Origin: Welwitschia mirabilis
Taxonomy: Eukaryota; Gnetophyta; Gnetopsida; Welwitschiales
NCBI GenBank assembly: GCA_051453625.1
Contig: JBOZIK010000001.1
Span: 70,720,944-70,784,943, forward strand
DNA: 64,000 bases
Reading direction: 5' to 3'
Position numbers and translations under genes: made by a program
Shown: piece by piece, positions 1 to 11,009 of the stretch
How positions within the stretch are numbered: the stretch's first letter is position 1
How the letters are laid out: every line of letters begins with the position of its first letter
The notes under the pieces: model-generated
Told to the model about the DNA's origin: nothing
Databases searched by the model: none
What the model saw: only the letters and a program-made list of their open reading frames with translations

Positions 1-159
1 TCCAATCTTATCACTATAAAATGCAAAAGTATGAATAATAGTCATGAAAATTTCATTAAAAAACACAAACGTCAAGTTTAAAAGATGATTAAGTGATATC
101 ATAACATCCACTAAAGGAATAAGCTGAGAAAGAATTCAGAGAATAATAGGATGAAAGTC

Positions 160-1531
160 CTCCTCATTAAGGGAAACCTCTAAAAAAAGTGCTTCCATCA
201 TGTTCAAAGTTGTATCAAAAGATTTTTCATATAGTTTTAACTTTTGTCTATTAACTTTCTGAATCTTCTTAGTCTCTAAGTTAGAAATCTCAATAGAGCC
301 ATTATAATATAATCTCTCTATAAGATAAGGACCTAATCATTTAGAGTTCAACTTGTTGTTTAAAAGATGTATTATAGACTATATAAAAGGACAAGTTATC
401 TAGGTTCAAATTTTTTACAAAGTAACTTTCTATCATGTTTGAACTTAGCTTGGGCTTTGCGGATTAATTGATAATGTATAGAATAAGTACAATTTTTATC
501 AAGGTGATCTAATTAGGCTAATATATGTTTAAGATTTTCATGAAGGTCTACAAGATTAAGTTAATAAGAATCACGATAAGAGTTATAACATGCATCAACA
601 AGTAAAACACAAAATTTTTCATACATAAGTTCATAAGGTGAAAAACCAAGATAATTATGCTAACTTATATAGTAAGCCCAAAGAAAATCATTAAGATAAA
701 GACAATTCTTGTAACACTTTCTTAATTTCTCTATTTGCATTTTCAGTTTGATCATTAGTTTAAGGATGATAAGCATAACCTACTCTATGTTCTACTCTAA
801 CGGATAAAAGAAGTTTCCTAAGACTTTAATTTATAAAATTATTTCCTTTATCATTAATAATACCGCTAGAAAAACCAAATCATTAAGAAACATTAGTTCT
901 AAGAAAAGTACAAAGAATTTAGAAACCATTCAAAGAAGTAGGGATAGATTCAACCCTTTCAGTAACATAATCTATAGTCATTAAAATGTAATTTTTATCT
1001 TGAGAAGGTGGGTGAATAGGGCCTATAAAATCAATTTCTTAATAATAAAAAGGTTTACATTTAAGAATGGCTCTAAGAGAAATCTCTCAAGCATGAATAA
1101 GGCTAGCATAATGTAACAAGGATCACACCTTTTATAAAAACNNNNNNNNNNNNNNNAAAGAGTAGGTCAGTACAAATCAGACTGAAGAATTTTTATAGCC
1201 ATTTTCTATCCACTAAAATGACCTCCACAAATACCACCATGACAAAGATGAAGGATATCATTTTTTCCCAGTTAGACATATATTTTTACATATTTTGATC
1301 TTTACACCTATGATATAGATATGGTTCTATCCATTCATAATTACCTATTCTATGGAGAAAGGATTTTTGTTAATTATAAATCCAATATTATGGTGTTTTA
1401 ATGGTAACANNNNNNNNNNNNNNNNNNNNNNNNNNNNNNNNNNNNNNNNNNNNNNNNNNNNNNNNNNNNNNNNNNNNNNNNNNNNNNNNNNNNNNNNNNN
1501 NNNNNNNNNTTTGTTAATTATAAATCCAATA
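160..1531 (-). pseudogene. Integrase (Ty3/gypsy), decayed
   Basis: The integrase would insert the cDNA into nuclear DNA. The minus strand near 1200-1260 encodes an H2C2-type zinc-binding start, seen as HLCHGGICGGHFSG. Around 960-1060 the core opens with IDFIGPI and then IDYVTERVES; near 850-890 is an INDKGNNF-like block at the second catalytic Asp (expected I-S-D-x-G-x-H-F), and near 750-790 YHP followed by NREIK, around the third acidic position. The C-terminal part at 180-340 contains a GPYLIERLYYNG-like motif typical of gypsy integrase tails. Numerous stops and a 15-N gap break the frame. The remaining 1-160 reads as C-terminal tail without a clear end. Confidence 0.8.
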
Positions 1532-1553
1532 TTATGGTGTTTTAATGGTAACA
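1366..1553. other. Gap with identical 44-bp flanks (assembly artefact)
   Basis: 1366-1409 and 1510-1553 are identical, with 100 N between. This is an unmerged contig overlap; the E1 RNase H-integrase linker is therefore falsely lengthened. Confidence 0.9.
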
Positions 1554-1928
1554 AGGTAATTAACAATGTTAGCATATAAAAAAGGAGGATGAGTAGAAGA
1601 TATAGTAAAACGTTGTTCATCTAGAAAAGAATAATCAATAACATAATCATCAAGAGGAGAAGAAAGACAAGGAAAAATGTTAGAAATGCAATTATGTTTG
1701 CTTCCTTTATTAATGATAGTCAAGTTAAATTTTTTAATGAGGATGATTCATCTAATCAATCTAGCATTTGAATCTTTCTTAGTCATAAGGTATCGAATCA
1801 TAGCATGGTTGGTATAAACATTCATATGAAATCCTAAAAGGTAATGTCTAAGAATATTAAGGCAAAAGATGATTCCTACCATTTCTTTCTCTATAGTAGT
1901 ATAATTCATTTGAGTTCTAGATAATATA
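1532..1928 (-). pseudogene. RNase H and RNase H-integrase linker of E1, decayed
   Basis: RNase H degrades the RNA strand during reverse transcription. The minus strand from about 1928 to 1700 reads MNYTTIEKEM, then HYLLGFHMNVYTNHAMIRYL and NARLIRWIILI, the usual C-terminal blocks of gypsy RNase H. A 63-codon open stretch at 1532-1723 then reads through the linker to integrase and ends with the conserved YANIVNYLV block that precedes the integrase zinc finger. The N-terminal half of RNase H lies in the 311-N gap at 1929-2239. A 100-N gap at 1410-1509 follows. The remnant is non-functional as assembled. Confidence 0.75.
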
Positions 1929-2239
1929 NNNNNNNNNNNNNNNNNNNNNNNNNNNNNNNNNNNNNNNNNNNNNNNNNNNNNNNNNNNNNNNNNNNNNNNN
2001 NNNNNNNNNNNNNNNNNNNNNNNNNNNNNNNNNNNNNNNNNNNNNNNNNNNNNNNNNNNNNNNNNNNNNNNNNNNNNNNNNNNNNNNNNNNNNNNNNNNN
2101 NNNNNNNNNNNNNNNNNNNNNNNNNNNNNNNNNNNNNNNNNNNNNNNNNNNNNNNNNNNNNNNNNNNNNNNNNNNNNNNNNNNNNNNNNNNNNNNNNNNN
2201 NNNNNNNNNNNNNNNNNNNNNNNNNNNNNNNNNNNNNNN

Positions 2240-3000
2240 ACTAACATTTTTTGGAATCCATTCTAATCCCTTCTTTTGAAATATGATGATCTAAAATAAT
2301 TCCACTCTTAACCTAAAATAGAATTTCCTTCCAAATCAAATGTAGACCACTAGAAATGCATCTATCAAGGACTTTCTACAATCTTTCTAAGATTTGTTTA
2401 AAATTTTTGAGATTAATAGAGAAGTCATCCATAAAATTTCTATTAAATCCTATAACATATTAGAAAAAATACCCATCACAGCATATTGAAAAGGATCAAG
2501 ACATTGCAAAGTCTAAAAGGCATGCATCAAAAAGCAAAAGTACCAAAAGATAATATGAAAGTAGTTTTAGTATGATTCTCATTAATAATAAAAATCTAAT
2601 TATAGCCACTATATCCATCAAGAAAACAATAAAAATTGTATCATTGTATTCTATCAAGTATCTGATCAAGAAAAGATAAATTACGATGGTCTTTTTCAGT
2701 TACTTTGTTTAATTTTCTAAAATCAATGCACATCATCCATTTTCTATCTTTTTTAGCTACTACCATTAAAGGGATAACCCATTTACTATGAGCTATAGCA
2801 TAAATTATTTTAGCATCCATTAATTTAATAATTTCATCATTAATAACTTGATTAAGAATTGGATTAAGTCTATGTTAGGGTTTCCTAATAGGTTTTGCAT
2901 TATGCTCAAGGTATATTTTATGTTGAATAATTATGATAAGAATGGATGTTAAATCTTTATGGAATCAAAAAAACACATTTACCTTAGATTACAAAATTAA
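2240..3000 (-). pseudogene. Reverse transcriptase of E1, decayed
   Basis: Minus-strand reading from about 2920 gives LEHNAKPIRKP, then AHSKWVIPLMVVAKKD, WMMCIDFRKLNKVTEKDH, FYCFLDGYSGYN (near 2600-2640) and the catalytic-site block FMDDFS (2419-2436), followed by LERL. These are the ordered fingers and palm motifs of Ty3/gypsy RT. The catalytic Asp pair is retained, but stops replace expected Gln or Trp codons after the DR.Q block and after the YNQI position. The 3' part of the domain runs into the gap at 1929-2239. The RT would copy element RNA into cDNA inside virus-like particles. Confidence 0.85.
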
Positions 3001-3320
3001 GATTAAGCTCGATTCTTATTAAGGAGATAGATTTCCATTAATTGTTAAACATTTTCTTAGATCATTACACAAAAAGATATATTTTAGTTCACTGGCTAAA
3101 GGTTTTAGATTCATATTTAAATTTTAATATTTATTTTTATTAAATTTTCATGAAAATTCACTGTCATCTTAGACTATTATCAAGATATTAGTAGTGGATG
3201 ACCACCCTTAAAATAAGAAATTTCTGTTTTTCTTAGATTTTAGACTTCTACACAGTTAACAGATTCATTCTTTCTACTCTCTAGATCAAAATAATCAATT
3301 TCTAAATGGTCAAAATCAAG

Positions 3321-3821
3321 TTAATTTTTATCAAAAGCTTTTGAGTTGCCTAATTCAATTTGATCATCAAACAAAGTTGGCTCATGAAGCATTAACCATC
3401 TTTCTTCAAGTGGATAATGTTGTAAAAATAAACTTGATTCAATCTCTTCTTTCACACTTAAATCATCACCTAAATTATTTTCAAGCGCATCAAACACTCT
3501 TATTTTAAACTTATTCTTTCCTAAATAAAACTCCATCATTTCTATTCTAATATTTATAATACAATATGATTTTACACAAAAAGCCCTACCTAGAAGTAAT
3601 GGATAATCACTATTATATTTAACTTCTATTGCAACCATATTAATAGGATAGAATGATTCTTCAATTTCAATGATAAAATCCTTAACCATACCTAAAGATT
3701 TCTTAACTAATGTATTTGCTAATTCTAAGACAATCCTTATAGGTTTTATTCTACTTTCTAACCCAATCCATTGGCAAATGTATAAAGGCATAATATTGAT
3801 ACTAGCTCCAATATCAATCAA
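3321..3821 (-). pseudogene. Retropepsin-like aspartic protease of E1
   Basis: This is the longest intact pol stretch of E1, an open frame of 166 codons. It starts MIDIGASINIMPL, where DIGAS corresponds to the catalytic D-[TS/LI]-G-A motif of retrotransposon proteases. About 65 residues on it has LLLGRAF, matching the hydrophobic-hydrophobic-G-R-x-F block that closes the fold. The protease would process the Gag-Pol polyprotein. The tail carries VFDALENN, a stretch also recognisable in the E7 protease. The frame is open because the gag-protease junction upstream has decayed; the Met at 3821 is probably not a native start. E7 carries a clear homologue on the plus strand at 58380-58790. Confidence 0.85.
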
Positions 3822-4229
3822 GGCTTTCTTTATTCTTCTATTTGCTTCTAAAGTGACACTAATAGTTTCTACCTATGGATCTTTAAACTTTAGAAATTTC
3901 TATAAAACTAAGTTATTATTAGATTGAGCTAGGAATACTTTACTAAGGATGGTTTATTTTTTTTTCTCCTAATTAGATCTTTCCATAACTTAGAATACTT
4001 ATGGTTCTCTTGAAAAAGTTTTGAAAATCATAAATTTATACTCACATTTTGCATTAACTTTAAGATGTTCATCAAAAGTAGGATTTTTATTTAGTCTATT
4101 AAGCCAAGAGGTGGTAAGTTTCTTATAAGAAGAATTTTTATTTTTATTGCTTAAAGGAGAAGACAAAGAACGGTTTTCTAAAATATCTATATTATTTTTT
4201 TCCTTATTACTTTTATTCCTTTAAGATGT

Positions 4230-5596
4230 TTAAGCCTCATGAGTAGAAGGTATTATTTCATTTCCACTTCTTGTCATAACTTTACAATGTTTATTAACTT
4301 CATTTGGATTTAGTAAATGTTGTGTGATAAGTGATCCTTATGGTTTATGGTTGGCAAGCATGATTTGTTATGAAATATTCACAAGATTTTTTATATTTTT
4401 CTTTCTTGGATTTTTCTCAACTCATTCATGAAATTTCTAAGTGGGTCACCTTGATTTTGTGATTTAAATGAGCTTGCTTAATGATTAGAGTTGTTTGATT
4501 GGAAATTTGCATTCTTAGATCTTTTTTTACATGGTTTAGATATTAGGATGATTTGTTTAAAAATTTTTAAAATTGGGTTATCCATTCATCCTAGTTGAAA
4601 ATTGTTTTTATTTTGGACTTAACTTTGATTTTGATTTTACTTAAAGTTTGAAGACCTTTGATTAAAAGCACACACTTCTTTATAAATTCTTTCTCTATAT
4701 GTCGGTAATAAAGATACTTTGTTGCTATGTGATAGTTGTCTTAGCATAAATCAAAGGTGAGAGCTGCAACCACTTTTTTTTCTACTATTATATTTGCATC
4801 TAAAATCATCTAAGTGTATTTTTCTAAAGTTGAGGTAAAATCGTTAATAACATTAGTTGGATTCTTTCAATCTTCACTTCCTCCTTATCTTGCTCAACCT
4901 CCTTAAGATCTTTAATGATTTGATCTATTATTTGATTTTCTCTAGGTGAGGGTTTAAGCTAAGTTCAACTCACTTTTACTAAGTCTTACAACACTCTCCA
5001 AGCATTTTCTAATGTAAGGTTTAGCAAATTTCCTCCACATAAAAAGTCAACAAGTTATTTAGTTTGACTATTGAATCCACTATAAAAGTGGTTTCCCAAT
5101 TCTTCTTGAGAAAAGCATCTACAAGATTTGAATGTAAAGCAACAAAAAAATTTCTCATAGGCAGAAGAATACTTTTCATTCGGTTGTTATTGAAAGTTAG
5201 TTACGTCTTTATTACATTTTCTAATGGTATTTTCACTCATGAATCTCTTAATGAAAGCTTCTTTAACTTGACTTTATATTTTTAGACTCTTATGTGAAAT
5301 CATTCTTAACTAAAGTCTAGCTTAACATTTTAAAGTAATGGAGAAAATTATCATGTAAGTTCTATCACTTATTCTTTTTTAGCATTTTTGGAAGTAAGTT
5401 CTAATTGTTCGATGTTGGCAATGTGTTGTATAGGATTTTCATCATGTTCAATACTAAAAATGAAATAAGTGTTTAAATTCCTAAGTTCTAAATTATCACT
5501 AAGAGGTAAATAAAAAGGGTTTTGTATTTCACATTTTTCATTAACAATAAGTTCTCTAAAGATGACATTAACATTAGGGTTTATAGGCATAGTCAA
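4230..5596 (-). pseudogene. Gag of E1, decayed
   Basis: Gag forms the virus-like particle. The start at 5596 opens a 75-codon frame (MTMPINPN...), with FRELIVNEKCEIQNPF and LELRNLNTYFIF. The plus-strand E7 gag at 56669 has matching blocks (LRDLIVNKRLEIQNPF, VELKNLNSYFVF), which supports both as real Gag starts. Further down, near 5090-5150, FFVALHSNLVDAFLK matches the E7 block FFVALHSNTIDAFSK. After about residue 75 stops and frameshifts are frequent. The 3' end is not sharply defined; 3822-4230 is the decayed Gag-protease transition. Confidence 0.75.
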
Positions 5597-5928
5597 ATGG
5601 GTTCCAATAACAAGGGCGGGTAGGTGAAGTAACCTACTTTTATTCTTGTGACAGAATAGACATATTTAAAAATTAATTTTCTTATAAACTATCATCAAAA
5701 TAATCTTATAAAAATTTTCCTTTCACAAAATCAAATTTTAAACTAATAAATGTTGAAATTTGTAGAATTTTTGAAATTTGTGTACCTTGGGTATACATAC
5801 CTAATTTAGATTTAAAGTCAATCAAACCTTCTTAGATGTTTTCCTCTATGAATAACTATTCTCTCTAATATTTTTCTTCCTCATTAGATTTTACCATATC
5901 CCAACATGCTCAGTTTTGATGTTCAGTG

Positions 5929-5969
5929 CATCATCCCTATTCTTATCCAGATGATATATTTGGATGATG
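5929..5969. repeat. Leader palindrome 1 of E1
   Basis: Outer arms CATCATCC (5929-5936) and GGATGATG (5962-5969) are perfect 8-bp complements. An inner TATC..GATA pair flanks a CAG centre. Confidence 0.7.
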
Positions 5970-6055
5970 GAAAATACAAAAAAAAATAAAAACTAAAAAA
6001 TATAAAAAATAGAAGCATGAAATAATAGACACAGAAAACTCAAAACATTGATTGT

Positions 6056-6090
6056 CATTCTCCTAATTCATCTAGATGACATAGGGAATG
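6056..6090. repeat. Leader palindrome 2 of E1
   Basis: Arms CATTCTCC and GGGAATG enclose a perfect 12-bp palindrome TCATCTAGATGA at 6068-6079. Confidence 0.7.
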
Positions 6091-6154
6091 AGAGGAAAAC
6101 TATAATTTTTAAGAAAGCAAAAAAAATAGAAGAAAAAAATCAAGGTACATAAGC

Positions 6155-6195
6155 CATCACCTCTGCACATCATCTATACGATGAAGCAAATGATA
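6155..6195. repeat. Leader palindrome 3 of E1
   Basis: TCATC (6170-6174) pairs with GATGA (6180-6184) around TATAC. Weaker outer complementarity is CATCA with TGATA. Confidence 0.5.
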
Positions 6196-6347
6196 AAGCA
6201 TTTATTTTGAAACATAAAAAACAAAAACTGTGAAAATAAAAACTCATGCTACTGCAACTAAGAATACAATATTTTTGTAGGCAAATATCTAAACTGATAT
6301 CCTAATATTCACTTGATCAATGATGATTCTTAAACTCTAAGCATCCT

Positions 6348-6365
6348 TCCCTGGCAATGACACCA
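6348..6365 (-). other. PBS of E1, tRNA-Asp type
   Basis: The minus strand reads TGGTGTCATTGCCAGGGA, two bases from the LTR edge. It matches the complement of the plant tRNA-Asp 3' end (TGGCGCCGTTGCCGGGGA) at 14 of 18 positions. All four differences are C-to-T or G-to-A. It primes minus-strand cDNA synthesis. Confidence 0.8.
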
Positions 6366-6367
6366 AA

Positions 6368-7481
6368 TGTTGTGGTGCATATTTATGGAAATATTATGCT
6401 CTGAAGAAGATCCTACAATTTACAAATAAATATATATTTTTCATAATATAATGTGCTAATATACATAGGAGTGGATTAGAATGTCATAATCCATCAAAGG
6501 CCTATGCTAGATAAAAGAGAATATATTTCAAAAAGAAACATTTACATATCTTAATAATAAAAGTAGAATGCAATGTAGAAAATCATAATGCAAGAAAACT
6601 TATATGAAGTTAATCTAGAAAAGAAAAATATAAGTCACCTAAATTAAAAATGCTCAATCTTGATAAAGGTTTTTCTCATAACTTACATCACTTAAGAACC
6701 TAATCACAAAATCAGAAGCAACATAAATCATGAGGAATAAGTAACACAATAAGAATAGGAAAAAAAATAAGAGTGCTTTGATTAGTTTCAAACCAACATC
6801 TATGTTATAAAGTAACCACACCTCAATGGAGGAAGCACAACCGAAAATTAAAAAAGATGTTTCTCTATAACTACAATGGATGAATCTTGAGTTTCTTGAT
6901 CTCCTATCATAAGAAATTTTGATGTAATAAAAACAAGTAGAAGTTAAAGGTAGAACTAGTAATTATTAACAAACATACTCATAAACAAATGAATAAGAAA
7001 AAAAGGTATGGACATAACCCTTAAAAACCATGTAATAAATACAAAGACAAATAGAAAAAATTAGGTAAAATTTAGTAGAGTATTATAATAGATTTGTCTT
7101 ACTAGTCATCTGAATAATAGAGGGGATGATGCCACCTCATAAAAATTTCATGATATCTACCAAATTAATTCTAGTAAGCATTCTTTCTGGCTTAATTATT
7201 TTGTTATTTCTATAGTCATTTGGATAATGAGGTGAATGATAAGCTTTTTATAATTTTCATGTAATGCATCAGTCTCAATATTTATAAGAAGTTTTCTTCA
7301 AAATAGGAATTATTGTAAACTACTTTAAATACTATAAAATGTCATGAAGATTACATGTTTTTGTATCTTTCATCTCAGATCTCCATTATTATAGAAATCT
7401 AGCATAAACCTATTTAATATTTTTCAAAACTACTCAAAATACCCTACTAAACAGATACAAGTTGGTAATGTAATAATGACA
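6368..7481 (-). repeat. 5' LTR of E1
   Basis: Bounded by TG (6368) and CA (7480-7481), adjacent to the PBS. It shares the first ~30 bases (TGTTGTGGTGCATATTTATG) and many later blocks with the E5 LTRs at 35415 and 43628. It contains GTCATCTGAATAATAG-like and GTCATTTGGATAATGAGG-like palindrome remnants near 7105-7125 and 7215-7240. The stretch 7482-7562 to its right is an 80-bp spacer before copia-1. Confidence 0.8.
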
Positions 7482-7562
7482 TCCATAAATTATTAGGTCC
7501 ACATGATAAGTAAAGAACTTGTTTTTACTATAAATAAATCTTAATGAATTTCAATCAGTTCT

Positions 7563-8769
7563 TGTTAAATCAAAATTTGAAATCATTAAATTATAAATTT
7601 TTCAACTTGAAGTAAAACTAAAATTCTCTGGTGTAGTAAAATATGTTGTATTTCTTACAAAAAATATTAATCCTTATAGATCAAAAGCAATAAACATTTC
7701 TCACTAGCTATGTTTAAACCTCATAAGTTATGGACCCTTGAAGGGCTTAACCAGATTCCTAAGGAATTGACTAGACCCATACCAAATAGTATAAAAACTA
7801 GTTGATTGAGAAGTTGACCAGATTCCTAAGGGATCGATTAGATCTATATAAAAACTTATCACATATTTTCATTGAGGGATTGACTAAATATTTGAGGGGT
7901 CAATTAGACTTAGGCTAGAAAAGTTTTAGGTATTTCTCATGGAAAATTAATTAGAATAAAATGTAATTAACTAGACCTAGACATATGCAATTGACCAGAT
8001 TTCTAATGGGACCTATTAGACTTGGATACATGAAGAACTTAAATCGACTAGAAGAAGATGAAGTCAATCAACTTTAGTAAAGGTACTTGGTGGAGTTGAC
8101 AAAACATTTTAATGGATTGATTAATCATATGGAAACAAATTTCTTAGTCTATTATCTAGTTATTGGCTTCCTATTTTTAACCATTAAAATATCAGATTTA
8201 CTTGTAAAACCTTAAAATCTTTCTCTTATATAAATCTTAGCTATTAAAATCATGAGGTATCTTTTTTAGCTAACCAAAAATTGAAAAACAATCTTTTTTA
8301 TCAGCTATTAATTAATCATTTTGCACTATATATAGTTGTATTTGTGTTGACATTTTCAAATAGTGTAGTACAATCTTGCTGTATTTCAAATCTAGTAAAG
8401 CCTATGCATCATGTAATACTATTAATATTAAAAAGAAGTTTCTCTAAACATTGAGACTAAGCCTTTAAATGCCTAATTATAAAAGATTATACATAAACCT
8501 GAGGTATCTAAAAGGTAAGTAATAAGGATTCAAATTGGCCTTAGATAGAAGTTAATCACAGAGAGTGGAATAGGGGATTTTTTGAACTACTATAAATTGT
8601 GTATCTGACAATTTCCATCAGTATTTTCTAGTTTTGATTATTTTTATTTTTAGATCATTTTGTTATTTCATATGAACAAATATTTTTCTAGTAATCAATT
8701 CTTTGTGAAGATAGTTTTTTAATTTATTTTTAAAATATTATTCATCCGTTCTCTAAGATTCTAGATCCA
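7563..8769 (+). repeat. 5' LTR of copia-1
   Basis: It starts TGTTAAATC and ends near ATCCA before the PBS. The first ~550 bp align by eye with 15281-15828. The U3 part (7740-8130) holds many copies of a short motif related to TTGACTAGAT and CCAGATTCCTAAGG. A TATA motif follows at 8327. Confidence 0.8.
8327..8335 (+). promoter_or_regulatory. Candidate TATA box of the copia-1 LTR
   Basis: TATATATAG lies in the downstream part of the 5' LTR, about 440 bp before the PBS, the expected side for the U3/R promoter. Confidence 0.5.
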
Positions 8770-8774
8770 TCGTT

Positions 8775-8786
8775 TGCTATCAAAGC
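8775..8786 (+). other. PBS of copia-1, tRNA-iMet type
   Basis: TGCTATCAAAGC differs from the standard TGGTATCAGAGC at two positions and is followed by AAGATTGAG, the usual continuation in copia leaders. Confidence 0.75.
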
Positions 8787-8854
8787 AAGATTGAGTCATT
8801 CATAGATTCTAGAAAATATTAACTCTTGAATTCTAGAAAGAATAATCCTACTAA

Positions 8855-9912
8855 TGGCCTTTCCACTGGAAGGTCACCCATGTTCGATGGGAATAACTAT
8901 GCTTACTAGAAGGTCCAAATAAGACTCTTACTTAGATCTTTAGATGTAGGCATGGAGGAGATTATCTACAATGGATATGTTATGCCCATGCTATCTAAAA
9001 CTAATAGTAATAAAACTACCATAGCTATTGAGAAATCTCAAGACCAATGAACCCCTACTAACAAAGTTAAAGAAACCTTAAATAACCATGATCTTAATGC
9101 TATTTTTTGTGTAGTTTGTATAGATGAAGCCAATAAGATTATGAGCCGCAAACATGCTAGGAAAACGTGGGATATACTTGAAATGACATGTAAAAAAAAC
9201 ATTCACTATAAAACAGGTAAAGATAAATATGCTTATCTCTAAGTTTGAAGATATTCATATGGAAGAAGAAAAGACTCTACAAGAGTTCTTTATAAGACTG
9301 ACAAACATAGTAAACTCTATGACAAGTATAGGCAATAAAATGGATGAAGGAAAAGTAGTATGAAAAGTTCTAAGATATCTTTCAAAATTCTTTAGCCTAA
9401 AGGTTACAGCCATTAAGAAAAGTAAGAACATCAATCAAATGATACTAGAGGAACTAAAAGGTAATCTTCAAACTTATGAGTTAAAGTTTTCTAAAAATAC
9501 AAAGAAACATCTGGCATTAAAAAGTATGTATCAAGAGTTTAAATTTGAAAAATCAAATGAAGAAGAGGATTTAAAAATTTATTTCATAAAAGAAAGAGAT
9601 ATGATGAACCAAGTAACAAACCAAAGAAAAAAGATATCTAGTGTTATGCATATAAGGGATATGAACATGCTGCAAAAAATATGTCCAAATAATAGAAGAG
9701 ATCTAAGGAAGTATAAGACATCATCTTTCATTACCACCGAGAATAATGTAGATGAAGAAGAAGATAGTAGCTTAAGCAAAGAGTCAGACAGATATAGAAG
9801 ACTTTCATTCATGGTAATAGTTCCTTTATTAAAGAACATGCTTTTCTTAACTAAACCTAATGATCTAGACATTATTGAAGAAGGTCAAAATAAGATAGAA
9901 GATACTTGCTAA
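8855..9912 (+). pseudogene. Copia-1 Gag (UBN2/retrotran_gag type), decayed
   Basis: Gag of copia elements forms the particle and binds RNA. Near 8875-8960 the frame reads MFDGNNYAY*KVQIRLLL, the canonical N-terminal block in which the stop replaces the expected Trp. Around 9100-9180 are LNAIFCVV and ARKTWDILE. From about 9240 the reading continues KFEDIHMEE, IVNSM and LRYLSKFFSLKVTAI. The 157-codon open frame at 9439-9912 begins LEELKGNLQTYELKF, the conserved end of the UBN2 domain, and then passes a zinc-knuckle region where only remnants (KGYEHAAK-like in another frame) remain. At least two frameshifts separate the blocks. Confidence 0.8.
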
Positions 9913-11000
9913 GAACTCTATTTAGAATGTGAAAATTTAGCAAAGTAAATCAGCGAGTTAAACAAGATTGTGAAAACTATAAACAAGGAAAAATAAGAAT
10001 TAGAAATAAAGTACAAGATGATTTAAGCAGAAACACCAAGCTAATACAAAAGGTAAAAAGCTTGTTTCATTTTGTCAATAAACTTTCAAATAGTTCAACT
10101 AAATCAGAATAGATGCTTAGGATACGAAGACTAGTTCATGAAAATAAGGATATTGGCTTCATCTCTCCAAAACCACATAATGAGTTAAATAAACATAGCA
10201 AAATAACTCTCTGTCAAAATTACTTATCATTTTTGTGAAAAGATAAGTAATTCAAAATTATTTTGTATTGTTAAAAAGATAATTCTCTTTTCAAATTTTA
10301 TTAATATTTTTTCATTTAAATTTACCCCAAGCAGAGGTGTACCATAATAGTTCAAATGAACTGAGTGGGTAAGGACTAACAATTTAAAAATATTATTCAT
10401 TCAAATAGTTTTTAAAGTATTAAATGAAACTTGCTTATACATGGATAATAATTATTCTTGATAGATGACAAATGATAAATCAAGATTCCAACATTTAGAT
10501 GACTTTAATGGGATGAGAAGTAATGTTTAACAATAATGTAAAAGCAAAACTTGAAGGCATTAGAAGCATCAATGAAGATTACATGCCTAAAGTTAATGAA
10601 GTTTTATATATAAATGGTCTTAAAATACAATTAGTTAAGTATTAGTCAAATTTGTGATAAAGGTCAAAAAATTATTTTTAATTTTCAAAAGTATAAAATT
10701 AAACATGCTGAAACTAATGACATTATTCTTAAAGAAAATAGAATAGACAATGTTTATAGCATAGATCAATCTTTATGTATCTATTTTTTCATATAAATGA
10801 AAATGGATTGTGGTACTAATGGTTAGGACATGTAAAATATGACCATCTCAAAACCATCATTAAAAAAAATATCATAAAAGAAATTCTCAATATTAATATT
10901 GGTAAACATGAGTTGTGTAATGATTGTCAAAAAGGAAAATAAGTTAGGAATTCTCATAAAAGTAAAAAAGTTAGTATCCTCAATAATGCCACCTCAACTC
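9913..11000 (+). pseudogene. Copia-1 protease remnant and GAG-pre-integrase
   Basis: At 10441-10512 the reading is MDNNYS**MTNDKSRFQHLDDF. This is the copia protease entry block, with the catalytic DSG region destroyed by substitutions and two stops. At 10790-10990 the GAG-pre-integrase domain follows: LGHVKYDHLKTIIKK, then the zinc-finger cysteines as LCNDCQKGK, then HIDLVNPTK leading into integrase. The interval 9913-10440 is low-complexity coding debris. Confidence 0.7.
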
Positions 11001-11009
11001 ATCATATAG

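Larger units (their letters stand above)
5597..6347 (-). other. E1 leader between PBS and gag, with three palindromes
   Basis: This untranslated leader holds three imperfect palindromes (listed separately at 5929-5969, 6056-6090 and 6155-6195) separated by A-rich stretches. No coding frame is supported. The same arrangement occurs in the leaders of E5, E6 and E7. Confidence 0.6.
1..7481 (-). mobile_element. E1: Athila-like Ty3/gypsy LTR retrotransposon, 3' end outside window
   Basis: Reading the minus strand from 7481 downward gives LTR, PBS, leader, gag, aspartic protease, reverse transcriptase, RNase H and integrase in Ty3/gypsy order. The PBS resembles the complement of plant tRNA-Asp, which is characteristic of Athila-type elements. 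The 3' LTR would lie left of position 1. All frames contain stops and frameshifts, and gaps at 1142-1156, 1410-1509 and 1929-2239 interrupt pol. The LTR is related to those of E5, E6, E7 and the solo LTR in this window, so the family has inserted here repeatedly. Lineage assignment is by motif reading only. Confidence 0.85.

Noticed and set aside
9579-9872. Minus-strand 97-codon hydrophobic frame
   Set aside because: Shadow of the copia-1 Gag frame at 9439-9912.
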